Below, in pieces: positions 13,707-23,170 of a DNA stretch of 64,000 bases; position 1 is the first letter of the stretch; the number at the start of each line of letters is the position of its first letter. This DNA comes from a virus. Position numbers and translations under genes: made by a program. Under the pieces are notes generated by a model. It made no database searches. It was not told the origin of the DNA and was given only the letters and a program-made list of their open reading frames with translations. The stretch covers positions 1-64,000 of IMG/VR virus record IMGVR_UViG_3300029258_005166. One strand, 5' to 3'.

Positions 13707-15739
13707 AAAAGCACAATTTCACATATATGGCAGCCCAGAATTTCTTGTGCTTTGGGCCTGACGGAATCGAGATCAATTTTATTGAATACGGCAATATCGT
13801 TGTCGTTTTGGGAGTAAATCTGGATAATTTGGTCTTAGAAGGCAGCAAGCTAACTTCTTCCAACGGCAGCGGAAAAAGCAGTTTGGCCGAAATTCTTGTT
13901 TACACTTTGTATGGGCGAACAATTCGACAACCCAAAAAGCTCACCCACAATAATCTTATCAACAACAAGGTGGGGAAAAAGCTCCGTACCGAGGTTCGTT
14001 GGGGCGACTACCGAGTCGTTCGCACCAGAGAGCCGACCACTCTGAAAGTATGGAAGAGTTCGGGCGGCGATTGGTCCAAATTGGGTGACAAGAAGTGGGA
14101 AAAGAAGCATGAGATCTCTAGAGGTAAAGGAAAGATCCCGACCCAAAAAATGTTGGAAAACATCTTGGGATTAACCTATCGAGCCTTTGTCAACGTCGCC
14201 ATTTTCACCGACAACAAGTTGGGATGTTTTCTTGAATGCGATGCCGCCGAAAAGAGAGAGATCGTGGAGAATCTTTTTTCGGTTGACAAATACAAATTGT
14301 ATGCAAAGCAAGCCAATGACAGAAGGAATGATTGTAAAAGGCTTATCAAGGATCTGACAAATCAATACGATGGTTTACTTGACCAATTGGCGAATTGTAA
14401 GAAGCGAGAGAAACAAATTGAGGGAGAAGAATCCGACTGGATAGCCGAAAAAAAATCCGAAATAGTCTCACTATTAAAGGAACTTAAGGCTGCTAAGGAA
14501 AAATTAGAATCATCCAACGAAGGAGAACTTATTTCCCGTTATCAAGAAGCTCAACAACGAATCAGGACTTTGGCAGAGGAAATTCCCGATCTGGAGGGGA
14601 AAAAGGCGAACCTTCAAGAAGTTTCTACGATGGCTCAGAAGAAATTGGATGAGAGTCGTAATAGCCGACACCAAACGTCTATCGACCTACAAAACAATGA
14701 AAACAACCGCAGCGAATGCCAAACAGAGATCAAGAAAAGAACTCTTAAAATTGAAAATATTGAGTCGGGGAAGGGAACGCGGTGCAATAATTGTTTTGCA
14801 ATTGTTGCCGAAGAAAATTACGGCCAGTTCGTGCAGGCATTAAAGAACGAAATTACTCACTATCAATCCAAATCTGTTGGTTTGGAAAAGGATACCCACA
14901 ACATTACGAAGAAACTGAAATCCTTTGATGCGGGAATTGAGAAATTGGAAGCGGCCTTAACAATAGCTCGCCAGAAGATGTCCGAGGTATCCAATAAGAT
15001 AACCTCACGTCACGAAGAATTGGCAAGGTTGAAACGCATCGAAAAGCCCGAGATTGATTTACATCATGCCGTACTCCAAGAACAAATTGACAATCTTCAA
15101 GAACGCATTCGGGCCAAAGACAAAGAACTAGAAGGCGATACTCCTTATATCAAGATTAAAGAAACAGCCAAACAAGAAACCATACTAAAACAAAATGACT
15201 GCGATAATAAGAAGATCGAATTGGAATTGGCTGAAAAGGATCTTCCCTATTACGAATTTTATGTGACTGCATTTGGAGAAAGGGGTATTAGAAGATTCGT
15301 TATCAATGGAATTATTCCTGCCCTGAATAGCAAAATCGCTCATTGGATGGAGGTTTTGATTGATGGAAAAGTCAAACTAACTTTCGACGACGAATTGGAC
15401 GAAACCATTGAAAGAAACCCAGCGGATGGTGAACCATATGTCTACCCTCAAATGTCGGGAGGAGAGAAACAACAACTCAATCTGGCTCTCTCTCAAGGCT
15501 TTGCACACGTCATGGTCCTAAGTAGTGGTTCTTGTCCCTCACTTATTTTTCTTGATGAGGTAGCAACCAATATCGATCAACGAGGAGTGGTTGCAATCTA
15601 TAATATGATTCTTGAATTGGCAAAGGATCGACAAGTTTTTGTAACTACTCATGATCGAGATCTTCTCGAAATGTTGAATGGTTGTGAGAAAATTTTGCTT
15701 GAAAAGAAAGATGGTTTCACAACCATTGTTGATCGTTGA
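13703..15739 (+). CDS. gp46: gp46-like recombination ATPase (Rad50/SbcC family)
   Basis: A 678-residue SMC-like ATPase that clamps DNA and drives the gp47 nuclease. Walker A is SNGSGKSS (residues 53-60); two coiled-coil arms flank a zinc hook CNNC (C361, C364); the ABC signature MSGGEKQQ and Walker B IFLDEVA followed by TTHDRD lie near the end. It uses a GTG start overlapping the gp47 stop. About 120 residues longer than T4 gp46, mainly in the coiled coil. Confidence 0.95.
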   Translation: MKKHNFTYMAAQNFLCFGPDGIEINFIEYGNIVVVLGVNLDNLVLEGSKLTSSNGSGKSSLAEILVYTLYGRTIRQPKKLTHNNLINNKVGKKLRTEVRWGDYRVVRTREPTTLKVWKSSGGDWSKLGDKKWEKKHEISRGKGKIPTQKMLENILGLTYRAFVNVAIFTDNKLGCFLECDAAEKREIVENLFSVDKYKLYAKQANDRRNDCKRLIKDLTNQYDGLLDQLANCKKREKQIEGEESDWIAEKKSEIVSLLKELKAAKEKLESSNEGELISRYQEAQQRIRTLAEEIPDLEGKKANLQEVSTMAQKKLDESRNSRHQTSIDLQNNENNRSECQTEIKKRTLKIENIESGKGTRCNNCFAIVAEENYGQFVQALKNEITHYQSKSVGLEKDTHNITKKLKSFDAGIEKLEAALTIARQKMSEVSNKITSRHEELARLKRIEKPEIDLHHAVLQEQIDNLQERIRAKDKELEGDTPYIKIKETAKQETILKQNDCDNKKIELELAEKDLPYYEFYVTAFGERGIRRFVINGIIPALNSKIAHWMEVLIDGKVKLTFDDELDETIERNPADGEPYVYPQMSGGEKQQLNLALSQGFAHVMVLSSGSCPSLIFLDEVATNIDQRGVVAIYNMILELAKDRQVFVTTHDRDLLEMLNGCEKILLEKKDGFTTIVDR

Positions 15740-15844
15740 GAATTATTATCTAGATAATAGAAAAAACGCTCTCAAAATTGGAAATGTTACACTTAAATAC
15801 GCTTCAGTTAATGAGCAAATTGGATACTGTTAGGAAGGAAAGAG

Positions 15845-18082
15845 ATGTCTATAAAAGCATTGCAAGAATACACCTATTGTTCGAAATACGCACGTTACAA
15901 TAAAGAGGCAGGACGGAGAGAAACGTGGAATGAAGCAGTTGACCGAGTGAAAGAAATGCATCTTCGGCGGTATCCCGATATAACCGAAGACATTGAATGG
16001 GCTTTCGATTTAGTCAAACAGAAACGAGTTCTCGGATCGCAGAGAGCCCTTCAATTTGGTGGCGAGCCTATCGAGAAGAAACATGCTAGGCTTTATAATT
16101 GCGTTAGTTCGTATTGCGACCGCATGAGATTTTTTCAAGAGTGTTTTTGGCTTTTGTTGTGTGGTTGTGGAACGGGGTTTAGTGTTCAGAAACATCACAT
16201 CGCCAAATTGCCTCGTTTTTTCAAAGCGAGAGAAGCAAAGCAAAAAGTTTTTGTCATCCCCGATACTATCGAGGGATGGGCAGATAGCTTGGGTATTCTC
16301 TTAGCCACCTATCTGCCACATCCTGAATTTAAGGATTGGAAAGACTACGATGTCATTTTCGATTATTCTCAAATACGACCCGCTGGGTCGTTTTTGTCGT
16401 CTGGGGCGGGAAAAGCTCCTGGACACGAACCTCTTCAAACGGCTCTGGAACAAATCCGAGGACTATTGAATCGTTGCTATGAGGATGGTCAGGCTAGATT
16501 GCGTCCCATAGATGCTTACGATATCGTTATGCATACCAGCGATGCGGTTCTGTCGGGTGGTGTCCGACGTAGTGCCACAATCTGTATTTTTTCTCCTGAT
16601 GATAAAGAAATGAGAACCGCTAAGATTGGCAATTGGCGAGATGTCAATCCCCAGCGAGGCAGGTCAAATAACTCGGTGCTTCTTCTCAGAAATGAAACTA
16701 CCAAAGAGGAATTTCTTGATCTGCTTGAATGTGTCAAGGAATATGGAGAGCCGGGCTTTCTTTGGAGTGATAATAATGAAGCCCTTTTTAATCCTTGCGG
16801 AGAAATTTCATTTATTGCCTACGACAAGAATGGCAATTCAGGCTGGTGTTTTTGTAATCTCTGTGAGATCAATGGTAAAAAAATAAAGTGCAAAGAGGAT
16901 TTTGCTTTGGCGGCTAGAGCCGCCGCGATTATAGGCACCATCCAGGCAGGTTATACCGATTTCGATTATCTCGGCCCCATAACCAAAGAAATCGTTGAAA
17001 GAGAAGCCCTTTTGGGCGTGAGTATTACAGGAATGATGGACAATCCCGACGTTCTTTTCCATGCCAAAACTCAAAAAGAGATGGCTAAGTTGGTTTTAAA
17101 AGTCAATGATTGGATGGCGAAGAAAATCGGGATCAATCCCTGTGCCCGTGCGACGTGTGTTAAGCCTGCGGGAACCTCTAGTTGTGTTCTCGGCAGTGCT
17201 AGCGGCATTCATCCGCACCATGCAAAAAGATACTTTCGCCGCGTTCAGGCCAACACTCTGGAACCTGTTTTTCAATTTTTCAAGAAACACAATCCTCTAG
17301 CTAGTGAAAAGTGTGTTTGGAGTGCAAACCAAACGGACGAGGTTATTACATTCCCTATCGAGGTGCCCGCAGGAGCTAAAACAAAAAACGATTTGTCGGC
17401 GGTTGAGTTCCTTAATCATGTGAAGACAACACAAAATAACTGGGTTGCTGCTGGACGGCGAGAGGATCTTTGCGTAGAGCCATGGTTACGACATAATGTT
17501 TCAAATACAATCCAGGTAAATCCCGACGAATGGAAAAAAGTGGGTGATTATATTTTCAAGAACCGACAGTATTTTGCTGGCATAACCCTATTGCCCGCCT
17601 CGGGAGATTTGGATTATCCTCAAGCACCAATGGTAAATATTCTGACTCCGCGTGAAATCCTGCAAAGATATGGCGACGGATCTCTTTTGGCCAGCGGTTT
17701 GGTGGTTGATGGCATTCATGCTTTTGACGATTTGTGGGTTGGTTGTGATGTTGTTTTGGGCAATAGTGCCATCTCGGAAGAACCGAAGCGACCGAATGGA
17801 CATTCTACAATGGAAGATCATCGTCAATGGGAAGAGGATTATCGCAAATGGGAGATGCAAACCGATTGGGTTCGTCGAGTCAAGCAGTTTGCCCAAAGGT
17901 ATTGCAATGATGTAAGGCAATGTACCTATCTTATGAAGCATGTTCACTGTTGGAAGTTATGGTTGGATTTATCAAGGGAATATGTTGATATCGACTACAC
18001 TGAGTTCAAGGAAGAAGAGGATGTTACAAAACCTTTGGAATTGGTCGCCTGTGCAGGTGGTCAATGTGAATTGGCTCTTTAA
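15845..18082 (+). CDS. nrdJ: Class II (B12-dependent) ribonucleotide reductase
   Basis: Converts ribonucleotides to deoxyribonucleotides using adenosylcobalamin instead of an iron or oxygen radical, so it works with or without oxygen if the host has B12. 745 residues, the size of monomeric lactobacillar RTPR. Visible: the redox Cys in LYNCVSSYC, catalytic NPCGEI, CNLCEI with the second redox Cys, and the C-terminal CAGGQC pair. GGAAGGAAAGAG precedes the ATG. The next gene starts at its stop (TAATG). Confidence 0.94.
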   Translation: MSIKALQEYTYCSKYARYNKEAGRRETWNEAVDRVKEMHLRRYPDITEDIEWAFDLVKQKRVLGSQRALQFGGEPIEKKHARLYNCVSSYCDRMRFFQECFWLLLCGCGTGFSVQKHHIAKLPRFFKAREAKQKVFVIPDTIEGWADSLGILLATYLPHPEFKDWKDYDVIFDYSQIRPAGSFLSSGAGKAPGHEPLQTALEQIRGLLNRCYEDGQARLRPIDAYDIVMHTSDAVLSGGVRRSATICIFSPDDKEMRTAKIGNWRDVNPQRGRSNNSVLLLRNETTKEEFLDLLECVKEYGEPGFLWSDNNEALFNPCGEISFIAYDKNGNSGWCFCNLCEINGKKIKCKEDFALAARAAAIIGTIQAGYTDFDYLGPITKEIVEREALLGVSITGMMDNPDVLFHAKTQKEMAKLVLKVNDWMAKKIGINPCARATCVKPAGTSSCVLGSASGIHPHHAKRYFRRVQANTLEPVFQFFKKHNPLASEKCVWSANQTDEVITFPIEVPAGAKTKNDLSAVEFLNHVKTTQNNWVAAGRREDLCVEPWLRHNVSNTIQVNPDEWKKVGDYIFKNRQYFAGITLLPASGDLDYPQAPMVNILTPREILQRYGDGSLLASGLVVDGIHAFDDLWVGCDVVLGNSAISEEPKRPNGHSTMEDHRQWEEDYRKWEMQTDWVRRVKQFAQRYCNDVRQCTYLMKHVHCWKLWLDLSREYVDIDYTEFKEEEDVTKPLELVACAGGQCELAL

Positions 18083-18456
18083 TGGCTAAACATAAAAAAT
18101 CCGATTTATGTCCCCTCTGTGGTCAATATATGGATGTGTATTGTACTGGCCACAAAAGGGTGCCTTTTGTTGATGGCCAATGTTATGACAAAATGTGTTT
18201 TGTCTGTTATAATGTGCCTAAAACAGAAAAACAGGTCTATGATGAAAATGGTTTGATCGAAGAAGTAATCGATTTGCCTTTCTGTCATAAACATTTACAC
18301 ACGGCAAAAGAATTGTATGACTTCGGTACAGCAGATACAAAGAGTCAAGCTATGAAATCAGTTAGTGGAGTGCGAGCAGCAATTCGAAAAGCGAAATTGC
18401 CAAGAAAGCCGAAGCCCCTTAAGAAACCAAAAGATCCTGGAATCGAATTGTTGTAA
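18082..18456 (+). CDS. Small Cys/His-rich protein beside the reductase
   Basis: 124 residues with CPLC near the N-terminus, further Cys at about 21, 34, 39 and 42, and a CHKHLH cluster, so probably one or two zinc sites. The C-terminal third is Lys/Pro-rich. It overlaps the reductase stop by one base and is therefore translationally coupled; a role with the reductase is possible but unproved. A terminator follows. Confidence 0.6.
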   Translation: MAKHKKSDLCPLCGQYMDVYCTGHKRVPFVDGQCYDKMCFVCYNVPKTEKQVYDENGLIEEVIDLPFCHKHLHTAKELYDFGTADTKSQAMKSVSGVRAAIRKAKLPRKPKPLKKPKDPGIELL

Positions 18457-18479
18457 ATACGAAGTATCCACAATGGCAT
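18451..18479. repeat. 29-base dispersed repeat, copy 1
   Basis: Matches 46743-46771 at 26 of 29 positions (ttgt-aatacgaag--tccacaatggcat). It begins at the stop of the upstream gene and lies just before a terminator. Role unknown; the other copy also lies near a terminator. Confidence 0.6.
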
Positions 18480-18487
18480 GTTTAAGG

Positions 18488-18522
18488 AAAAAATCCCTCC
18501 CGCAAAGCGGGAGGGATTTTTT
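18488..18522 (+). terminator. Rho-independent terminator
   Basis: A 16-base-pair stem (including the A/T ends) with an AAA loop and a run of seven T on the plus strand. Ends the nrdJ operon. Confidence 0.88.
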
Positions 18523-18564
18523 TATTCTACTCTACATAAAATAGGCAACTAGCATAGGACAATT

Positions 18565-19146
18565 ATGAAATTTGAATTTAAGGACTTTCTGCTAAACGAA
18601 GATAAGGCATACCTCGGACAGAGGGTGGGCAACATCCTGAGTGCCATTCAGGATCTAGTTCAAAACAGCAAAGGCATGGGAACACGACAACTGGTCCGCA
18701 ATTCCGAGACTATTGTAAATCAGATACGACGCATTTTACATACACACTGGCCTCAAGAGCATGAGGAGACCCTAAAAGGGCTCCAAAAGGCCGCTGTGGC
18801 AATTTCTAAGGCCATAGAAGACAAGGACGATCTAGAAGGTATCCTTCAGAGTAGTGCCCAAGAGGTTCAAGGCTTAATGGGAGACATGGATGTGCCGATC
18901 AACCAACTCGGAGGGGCCCCAGATCAAGAGCAACCCCAAGAACCTGCCGAACCCACTGCGGAGCCTCAAGGAGAGATGCCACCAACAGCCCCAGGGGCCG
19001 CTCCAGCGGCTCCAGCGGCCCCGATGGCCCCTGGAATGGCTCCTGCACCTCCAATGGCACCAGCGGCCCCTGGCGGGCCTGTAGGGCCTCCTGGGATACC
19101 TCCTACGATGCCTGGAATGCCTGGAATAATGCCTGGAATGATGTAA
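18565..19146 (+). CDS. Helical protein with capsid-leader-like start and collagen-like tail
   Basis: 193 residues: a leader-type start MKFEFKDFLLNED, a helical domain of about 110 residues, then an Ala/Pro/Gly/Met tail resembling that of the 12138 protein. The leader suggests packaging in the head, by analogy with T4 internal proteins. AGGA lies about 6 bases before the ATG. The long Pro-rich tail could be a flexible spacer. Function unknown. Confidence 0.6.
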   Translation: MKFEFKDFLLNEDKAYLGQRVGNILSAIQDLVQNSKGMGTRQLVRNSETIVNQIRRILHTHWPQEHEETLKGLQKAAVAISKAIEDKDDLEGILQSSAQEVQGLMGDMDVPINQLGGAPDQEQPQEPAEPTAEPQGEMPPTAPGAAPAAPAAPMAPGMAPAPPMAPAAPGGPVGPPGIPPTMPGMPGIMPGMM

Positions 19147-19165
19147 CTCGTACTATCTTAATAAT

Positions 19166-19726
19166 ATGGAAGTAGATGACATTCTAGGAAACGCTGAGAA
19201 AAAGAAAAAGAAAATCAACTCTGGTCGCAAGGGCAAGAGGGTAGAGCTAGAATTGGCGAAGATCCTCAATAAGCGATTTTGCAAGGTGCTTTCTGAACAT
19301 ACTGATTGGGGTAAATTTTCAAGGACCGTAGGCTCTGGAAACAGGTGGGGACAGAACGTCCAACTCTCAAAAAAGGCCAAGGAGATCTACAGCGGAGACA
19401 TGGTCTGTCCCGAGAATTTCAGATTCACCATAGAATCCAAAGGGGGCTATGAAGACATTGATCTATGTTCTGCTATAGATGGTGGCAATGCCGAATTGAA
19501 TAGCTTTCTCAAAAAAGCTACAGATGATGCCAAACGATGCGGGAAAAAACCGATGTTGATTTGGAAAAAAGACCGAAAACCACGGATTGTTTTCGTGAAA
19601 ACGAAAGAACTATCCTCAAGGAAAATCGGCAAAAAACCAGAGTACAGTATCGTCTACCGAGACTGGACTGGTGTCACGTTCGAATTTATTTCTTCTTTGG
19701 AAGACGATTTTTTCTTTGAATCCTGA
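19166..19726 (+). CDS. PD-(D/E)XK nuclease, Holliday-junction-resolvase-like
   Basis: A 186-residue protein with a Lys-rich start and the order of a restriction-like nuclease: Glu in KGKRVELELAKIL, Asp in SGDMVCP, then ESKGG (Glu-x-Lys). This plan is seen in phage Holliday junction resolvases and recombination nucleases. Cuts at branched DNA are plausible, but the substrate cannot be read from the sequence. Its last 73 bases overlap the convergent gene at 19654. Confidence 0.75.
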   Translation: MEVDDILGNAEKKKKKINSGRKGKRVELELAKILNKRFCKVLSEHTDWGKFSRTVGSGNRWGQNVQLSKKAKEIYSGDMVCPENFRFTIESKGGYEDIDLCSAIDGGNAELNSFLKKATDDAKRCGKKPMLIWKKDRKPRIVFVKTKELSSRKIGKKPEYSIVYRDWTGVTFEFISSLEDDFFFES

Positions 19727-20190
19727 TATGTCCAGTCATCGTCCCATTCGAATACGTCTACGGTAGCATTGGTTGCTCGGATCTCTTTTAGCTTTCGATA
19801 CTCACAATATGCTCGACAGGCATTCAGGGTCTTCTGATACGTTAGTATTCGGTTTTGTTTAATTCTATTCTTACTGTAGAACCACCGACAGTATAGAAAT
19901 ACCGGATCATCGCGACCATTGAAATATGAATCGCGAAAATTTACCAAGAACTCGATGGCTCGGGCAAGGTCGTATTTGAGACCACACTTGCAGATAACCG
20001 CCCCAACGGTAGGAAGGCCGCGAGGGACGTGCGGAATAACCGCCTCAATTAAATCGCGATACCTTTCAACAAAGTCCTCAATGTCTTGCGGGGAAGCTGT
20101 CTTAAATCGTTTGGGATTCAAACCCTTCATCATCTCTTTGGCGATAGCCACTACCGCTCGCTTTTCCCAAGTAGTCTTTTCGCTGCTCAT
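19654..20190 (-). CDS. Hypothetical protein, 178 aa
   Basis: A helical, basic protein with a Glu/Asp-rich middle and several Cys/Tyr; no family recognised. Its start overlaps the upstream stop (ATGA), so it is the last gene of the ParB-like operon. The Ser/Lys-rich tail (about the last 25 codons) runs into the convergent nuclease gene for 73 bases. Confidence 0.6.
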   Translation of the reverse strand: MSSEKTTWEKRAVVAIAKEMMKGLNPKRFKTASPQDIEDFVERYRDLIEAVIPHVPRGLPTVGAVICKCGLKYDLARAIEFLVNFRDSYFNGRDDPVFLYCRWFYSKNRIKQNRILTYQKTLNACRAYCEYRKLKEIRATNATVDVFEWDDDWTYQDSKKKSSSKEEINSNVTPVQSR

Positions 20191-21743
20191 TTTAACAACT
20201 CTTCAATCTGCCTTTTCAGGCTCTCGATTTCTTCGTCACCTTTCTTTTCTTCCTCGGTCCAAGTTTCGATCTCACCATCCAAGGTTTCGATTTTATCTTC
20301 GTGATCGGCCAACCTCTCTTGCAATTCGATCACTTGAACCCTTAAAGGCTCCAGTTGGGCTTCGATGCCCGTAATTGCTTCCTGGTGTGTCTGTTGCTGG
20401 TCACGAATTTCAGAGATTTCTTCCTGGTAGTGTGTCTTGGCCTTCTGAAGGCTGGTCAATTTTTCCGCGAGGGGAAGGATTTCTGTCTGCTTTTCCTCGG
20501 CCCGCTGAGAGACTTCCTCGGCTACGAAATCTTCCACCTGACCGGACACGTCATCTTCCAATACGTTTTCCGGCAAAAGATTGTTCTGTCTTAGGACGCC
20601 AAGCCGTTTCCATCCCTTTTCGGTAATGCTGTATCCAGATACAGTTGGTTTCTTTTGATTCCTGTTCTCAGGATAAATCCTGGTAAAGTACCCATGAAAT
20701 ACTAATCCATTCATTACCTCTCGGCAGGCCCCCACCAAGTTGGAATAGTTGTTTTCCTGGTCAATAACGAACTCTGCGAGGTTGAGTTGGTCCGTGACAC
20801 TTTCGGTGGCATCCTTTCGCCGGGCATGACCCTCCTCGTCCATGACCATGGCCACTGCCACCAAAGCGTGGTCTATAACCAACAATTCGTCCCGAAGGGA
20901 CGAAACCTTATAACCGCTGATATCTAAAGAGAAATTCATCTCCCGCAGTCCAAAATATTCCTCCAGATCTGCATCGGCAAGGAAAGGAAAAGGTTGCGGG
21001 CTCGGTTCTTTTGACTCCGCTTTTTTCTGCTGTTTTACCTCTTCTTCTGCCTTTGTTTTTTCTTTTTCCGCCTGTTTCTTGCGAGTTTCCCGTCGTTGTT
21101 TTTGTCGTTCTCGTTCCTGTCGTTCTTGCTCTTTTTCCAATCGATCCAGACTCTTCTTTGCGGCATCTTTGATGGACATGGCCTCTGAATGCATCTTTAA
21201 CCATTCGCTGTCCAACATATGTTTCGTACAGACCGAAAATGTGCCAGCAGGAGTGTGGAGCATTTCAACAGCGGGTTGCTGACATGTTTTGCCGTCTTTA
21301 TTGGGATGACCGCATAATATTTCTCCCATAAGATGTGCTGGAACTTTCTCAACCCGTATGACCGTGTCAACAATATCCTTGGCTTCTCGGGTCGTAATGG
21401 GCCTGTCGTTCCTGGGTGCCGGGATCGCCAGCTTGACAGGATGCACCTCCTTCAACTTTGTCACAACATCCTGGGTTAAATATTGCTTCGGAGGAGTTAA
21501 AATACATTCCCAACAAGTGTCGTTTCCCTTGGGTTTGGTGCGAATCTTGATCCCTCGGCCTTCTTGCCTGACAATCTTCAACCGGTTTCGACTTTTTTGT
21601 TTGATCCGACTGTGAAATCGAAGGCCCCAGTTTCCCGTATAGCCAATGTCGATCAAGAGGTCTTCAAGCATAAGCCGTGTGCTGTTTACGGTGGTTGGAC
21701 CAATCCGATTGGGTAGTTTTTCTGTTGTAATTTTGAGAGGCAC
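20187..21743 (-). CDS. Large charged protein with coiled coil and winged-helix-like region
   Basis: About 518 residues. Residues 1-170 are mixed alpha/beta with a CGHPNKDGKTC motif and later a CTKH, perhaps one Zn site; a long Glu/Lys/Arg-rich helix follows (about 185-260); a region around 330-390 ending SGYSITEKGWKRLG looks like a winged helix; the last ~130 residues are coiled coil. I use the GTG at 21743 (GGAG 7 bases upstream), since the longer frame runs through a hairpin. A DNA-binding or structural role is possible. Confidence 0.65.
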   Translation of the reverse strand: MPLKITTEKLPNRIGPTTVNSTRLMLEDLLIDIGYTGNWGLRFHSRIKQKSRNRLKIVRQEGRGIKIRTKPKGNDTCWECILTPPKQYLTQDVVTKLKEVHPVKLAIPAPRNDRPITTREAKDIVDTVIRVEKVPAHLMGEILCGHPNKDGKTCQQPAVEMLHTPAGTFSVCTKHMLDSEWLKMHSEAMSIKDAAKKSLDRLEKEQERQERERQKQRRETRKKQAEKEKTKAEEEVKQQKKAESKEPSPQPFPFLADADLEEYFGLREMNFSLDISGYKVSSLRDELLVIDHALVAVAMVMDEEGHARRKDATESVTDQLNLAEFVIDQENNYSNLVGACREVMNGLVFHGYFTRIYPENRNQKKPTVSGYSITEKGWKRLGVLRQNNLLPENVLEDDVSGQVEDFVAEEVSQRAEEKQTEILPLAEKLTSLQKAKTHYQEEISEIRDQQQTHQEAITGIEAQLEPLRVQVIELQERLADHEDKIETLDGEIETWTEEEKKGDEEIESLKRQIEELLK

Positions 21744-21764
21744 TAGCGTACTCCATTCATGAAG

Positions 21765-21795
21765 GCACCACTCCCGGCAATGCCGGGAGTGGTGC
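21765..21795. terminator. Intercistronic GC-rich hairpin
   Basis: A perfect 15-base-pair inverted repeat between the ParB-like gene and the 518-aa gene. The minus-strand side has no U run; the plus side has ATTTT. More likely a processing site or attenuator than a full terminator in the operon direction. Confidence 0.6.
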
Positions 21796-21818
21796 ATTTT
21801 GACTATTCCTGGGTTCGG

Positions 21819-22901
21819 CTACTTCTTCGATTTGGACGGAATTTTCCAGCCCGGCTCCCAATCGAAGACATCTTGCTCTCGTTCGCGAAGGTTGGCAACA
21901 GTCCTGCCAGCAAGGAAGTGTTCGAGGGCAGAGAGCGTCAGTTTGTAGACCTTCAGCCCATCCCGGCACTTTTGGATATAGATCCGTTGATACAGCCGTT
22001 TGGCCGGATCGTCCCTGCCGGTAAAAACCAGCCCGTTGAGGCGGTCGGCAAACGGTTGGATTTGCTCGACTCCATACCAAAGAGCGGCCTTGGCGACCGC
22101 AGCCTGGATGTCGCGGCGATTGCAATGTCGCAGTGACTTAGCAGCCCACTCGATGATGTTGCCGTACATCGCTGTGAACTCAATGATTTCCAGGTGGGTG
22201 AAGGAGTCTTTTGTGTTGGTCAAACCCCTCATCATGCCGCGAGCAATCGAACCGGTCTTATTCCCGGCCTTGTTTTCAAGGACCTGATTGATCTTGTCGG
22301 TGACATCCCGCTTGGCATTCTGGTCAACAGCATAACGAGCCTCGACACAGCAGCGAAAGGTGACCCACAAGACGCACGGGATGCCCGTTCGAACAACAGC
22401 CGTCAACCGATGTTGGCCATTATACAGGAAGTCATTCTCATCGATCTCCACAGACTCCCCAGTGTCGATCCACTTACCGGATTTCAGATCTCGGCAATAG
22501 GCCTGGACGACATTTTCCCGGAGACGACGGTTATCGGGATTATACTCATCCAGTAACAGTTGGGCCATAGCGGGCGTGATGAGAACGAACTCACTGTATT
22601 GATCCTGGCTCTTGACATGGATATGCCAAGCTTTGCCACTGGCTTTAGCTTTGTCCAGGTAATATTTCTGATTTTCCTGGGCCTTTTTCCGGTTCCGTTT
22701 TCTTCGTTGGGAACTCTGTCCGCTAATGCTGGGTTTAGGAGCAGCGAATTTCGGTTTTCCAGTTTCTCCCTTGGCTATCGACGATTGGGGCCGTCGCGAG
22801 CCCGGCACATTGACTCCCATCTGCCGTAACCTGTCCAATAGGACAATTCCGTTGACCTCGGACGTTTGGGTTTTTGGTTTTGATTTCTTCCTCTGGGCCA
22901 T
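21819..22901 (-). CDS. ParB-like (ParB/Srx fold) protein
   Basis: 360 residues. After a basic, Pro-rich N-terminus (1-85), residues ~100-185 carry a ParB-N-type core with the hallmark NGQHRLTAVVRTG; the rest is helical. ParB-fold domains bind CTP and DNA in partition systems, but many phage relatives have unknown or modification roles. CAGGAG precedes the ATG. It is the first gene behind a strong promoter (22959-22986), with a coiled-coil protein next. No ParA ATPase is in the window. Confidence 0.7.
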   Translation of the reverse strand: MAQRKKSKPKTQTSEVNGIVLLDRLRQMGVNVPGSRRPQSSIAKGETGKPKFAAPKPSISGQSSQRRKRNRKKAQENQKYYLDKAKASGKAWHIHVKSQDQYSEFVLITPAMAQLLLDEYNPDNRRLRENVVQAYCRDLKSGKWIDTGESVEIDENDFLYNGQHRLTAVVRTGIPCVLWVTFRCCVEARYAVDQNAKRDVTDKINQVLENKAGNKTGSIARGMMRGLTNTKDSFTHLEIIEFTAMYGNIIEWAAKSLRHCNRRDIQAAVAKAALWYGVEQIQPFADRLNGLVFTGRDDPAKRLYQRIYIQKCRDGLKVYKLTLSALEHFLAGRTVANLREREQDVFDWEPGWKIPSKSKK

Positions 22902-22958
22902 TACTTGACTCCTGTGCGTGTGTGTGAAGAAACGATAGAAAATCCCCGATCCACCCAG

Positions 22959-22986
22959 AGTATACGTCAGAAATCTCCGATGTCAA
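22959..22986 (-). promoter_or_regulatory. Near-consensus sigma70-type promoter
   Basis: On the minus strand TTGACA (22986-22981), 16-base spacer, TATACT (22964-22959), about 60 bases before the ParB-like gene. The -35 hexamer is a perfect match and a T run precedes it. Confidence 0.75.
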
Positions 22987-23112
22987 AAAAAAATTCAGAA
23001 GTCATGTCATAAGTTGTTGTTTACAAAGAGTTTAAGGAGAAAAATTTTTTCTCACTGTCTCTGAGCGAAGAGAGTCGCAAGAAGTACAAGAACCATAGGT
23101 GGTACTACAAAA

Positions 23113-23145
23113 AGGCCGTGCCGGGCAACAAGCACGGCACGGCCT
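23113..23145 (-). terminator. Rho-independent terminator of the baseplate operon
   Basis: An 11-base-pair stem (23113-23123 with 23135-23145), 11-base loop, then a T run on the minus strand. It lies 25 bases after the stop of the gene at 23171 and separates it from the promoter of the ParB-like operon. The rest of 22987-23112 holds an A/T-rich dyad near 23035 and nothing I can name. Confidence 0.8.
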
Positions 23146-23170
23146 AACAAAGGGAGACTGAAGACCTGGG

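Noticed and set aside
21744-21797. N-terminal extension of the 518-aa protein
   Set aside because: It is a translation of the hairpin at 21765-21795; GTG 21743 has the ribosome site.
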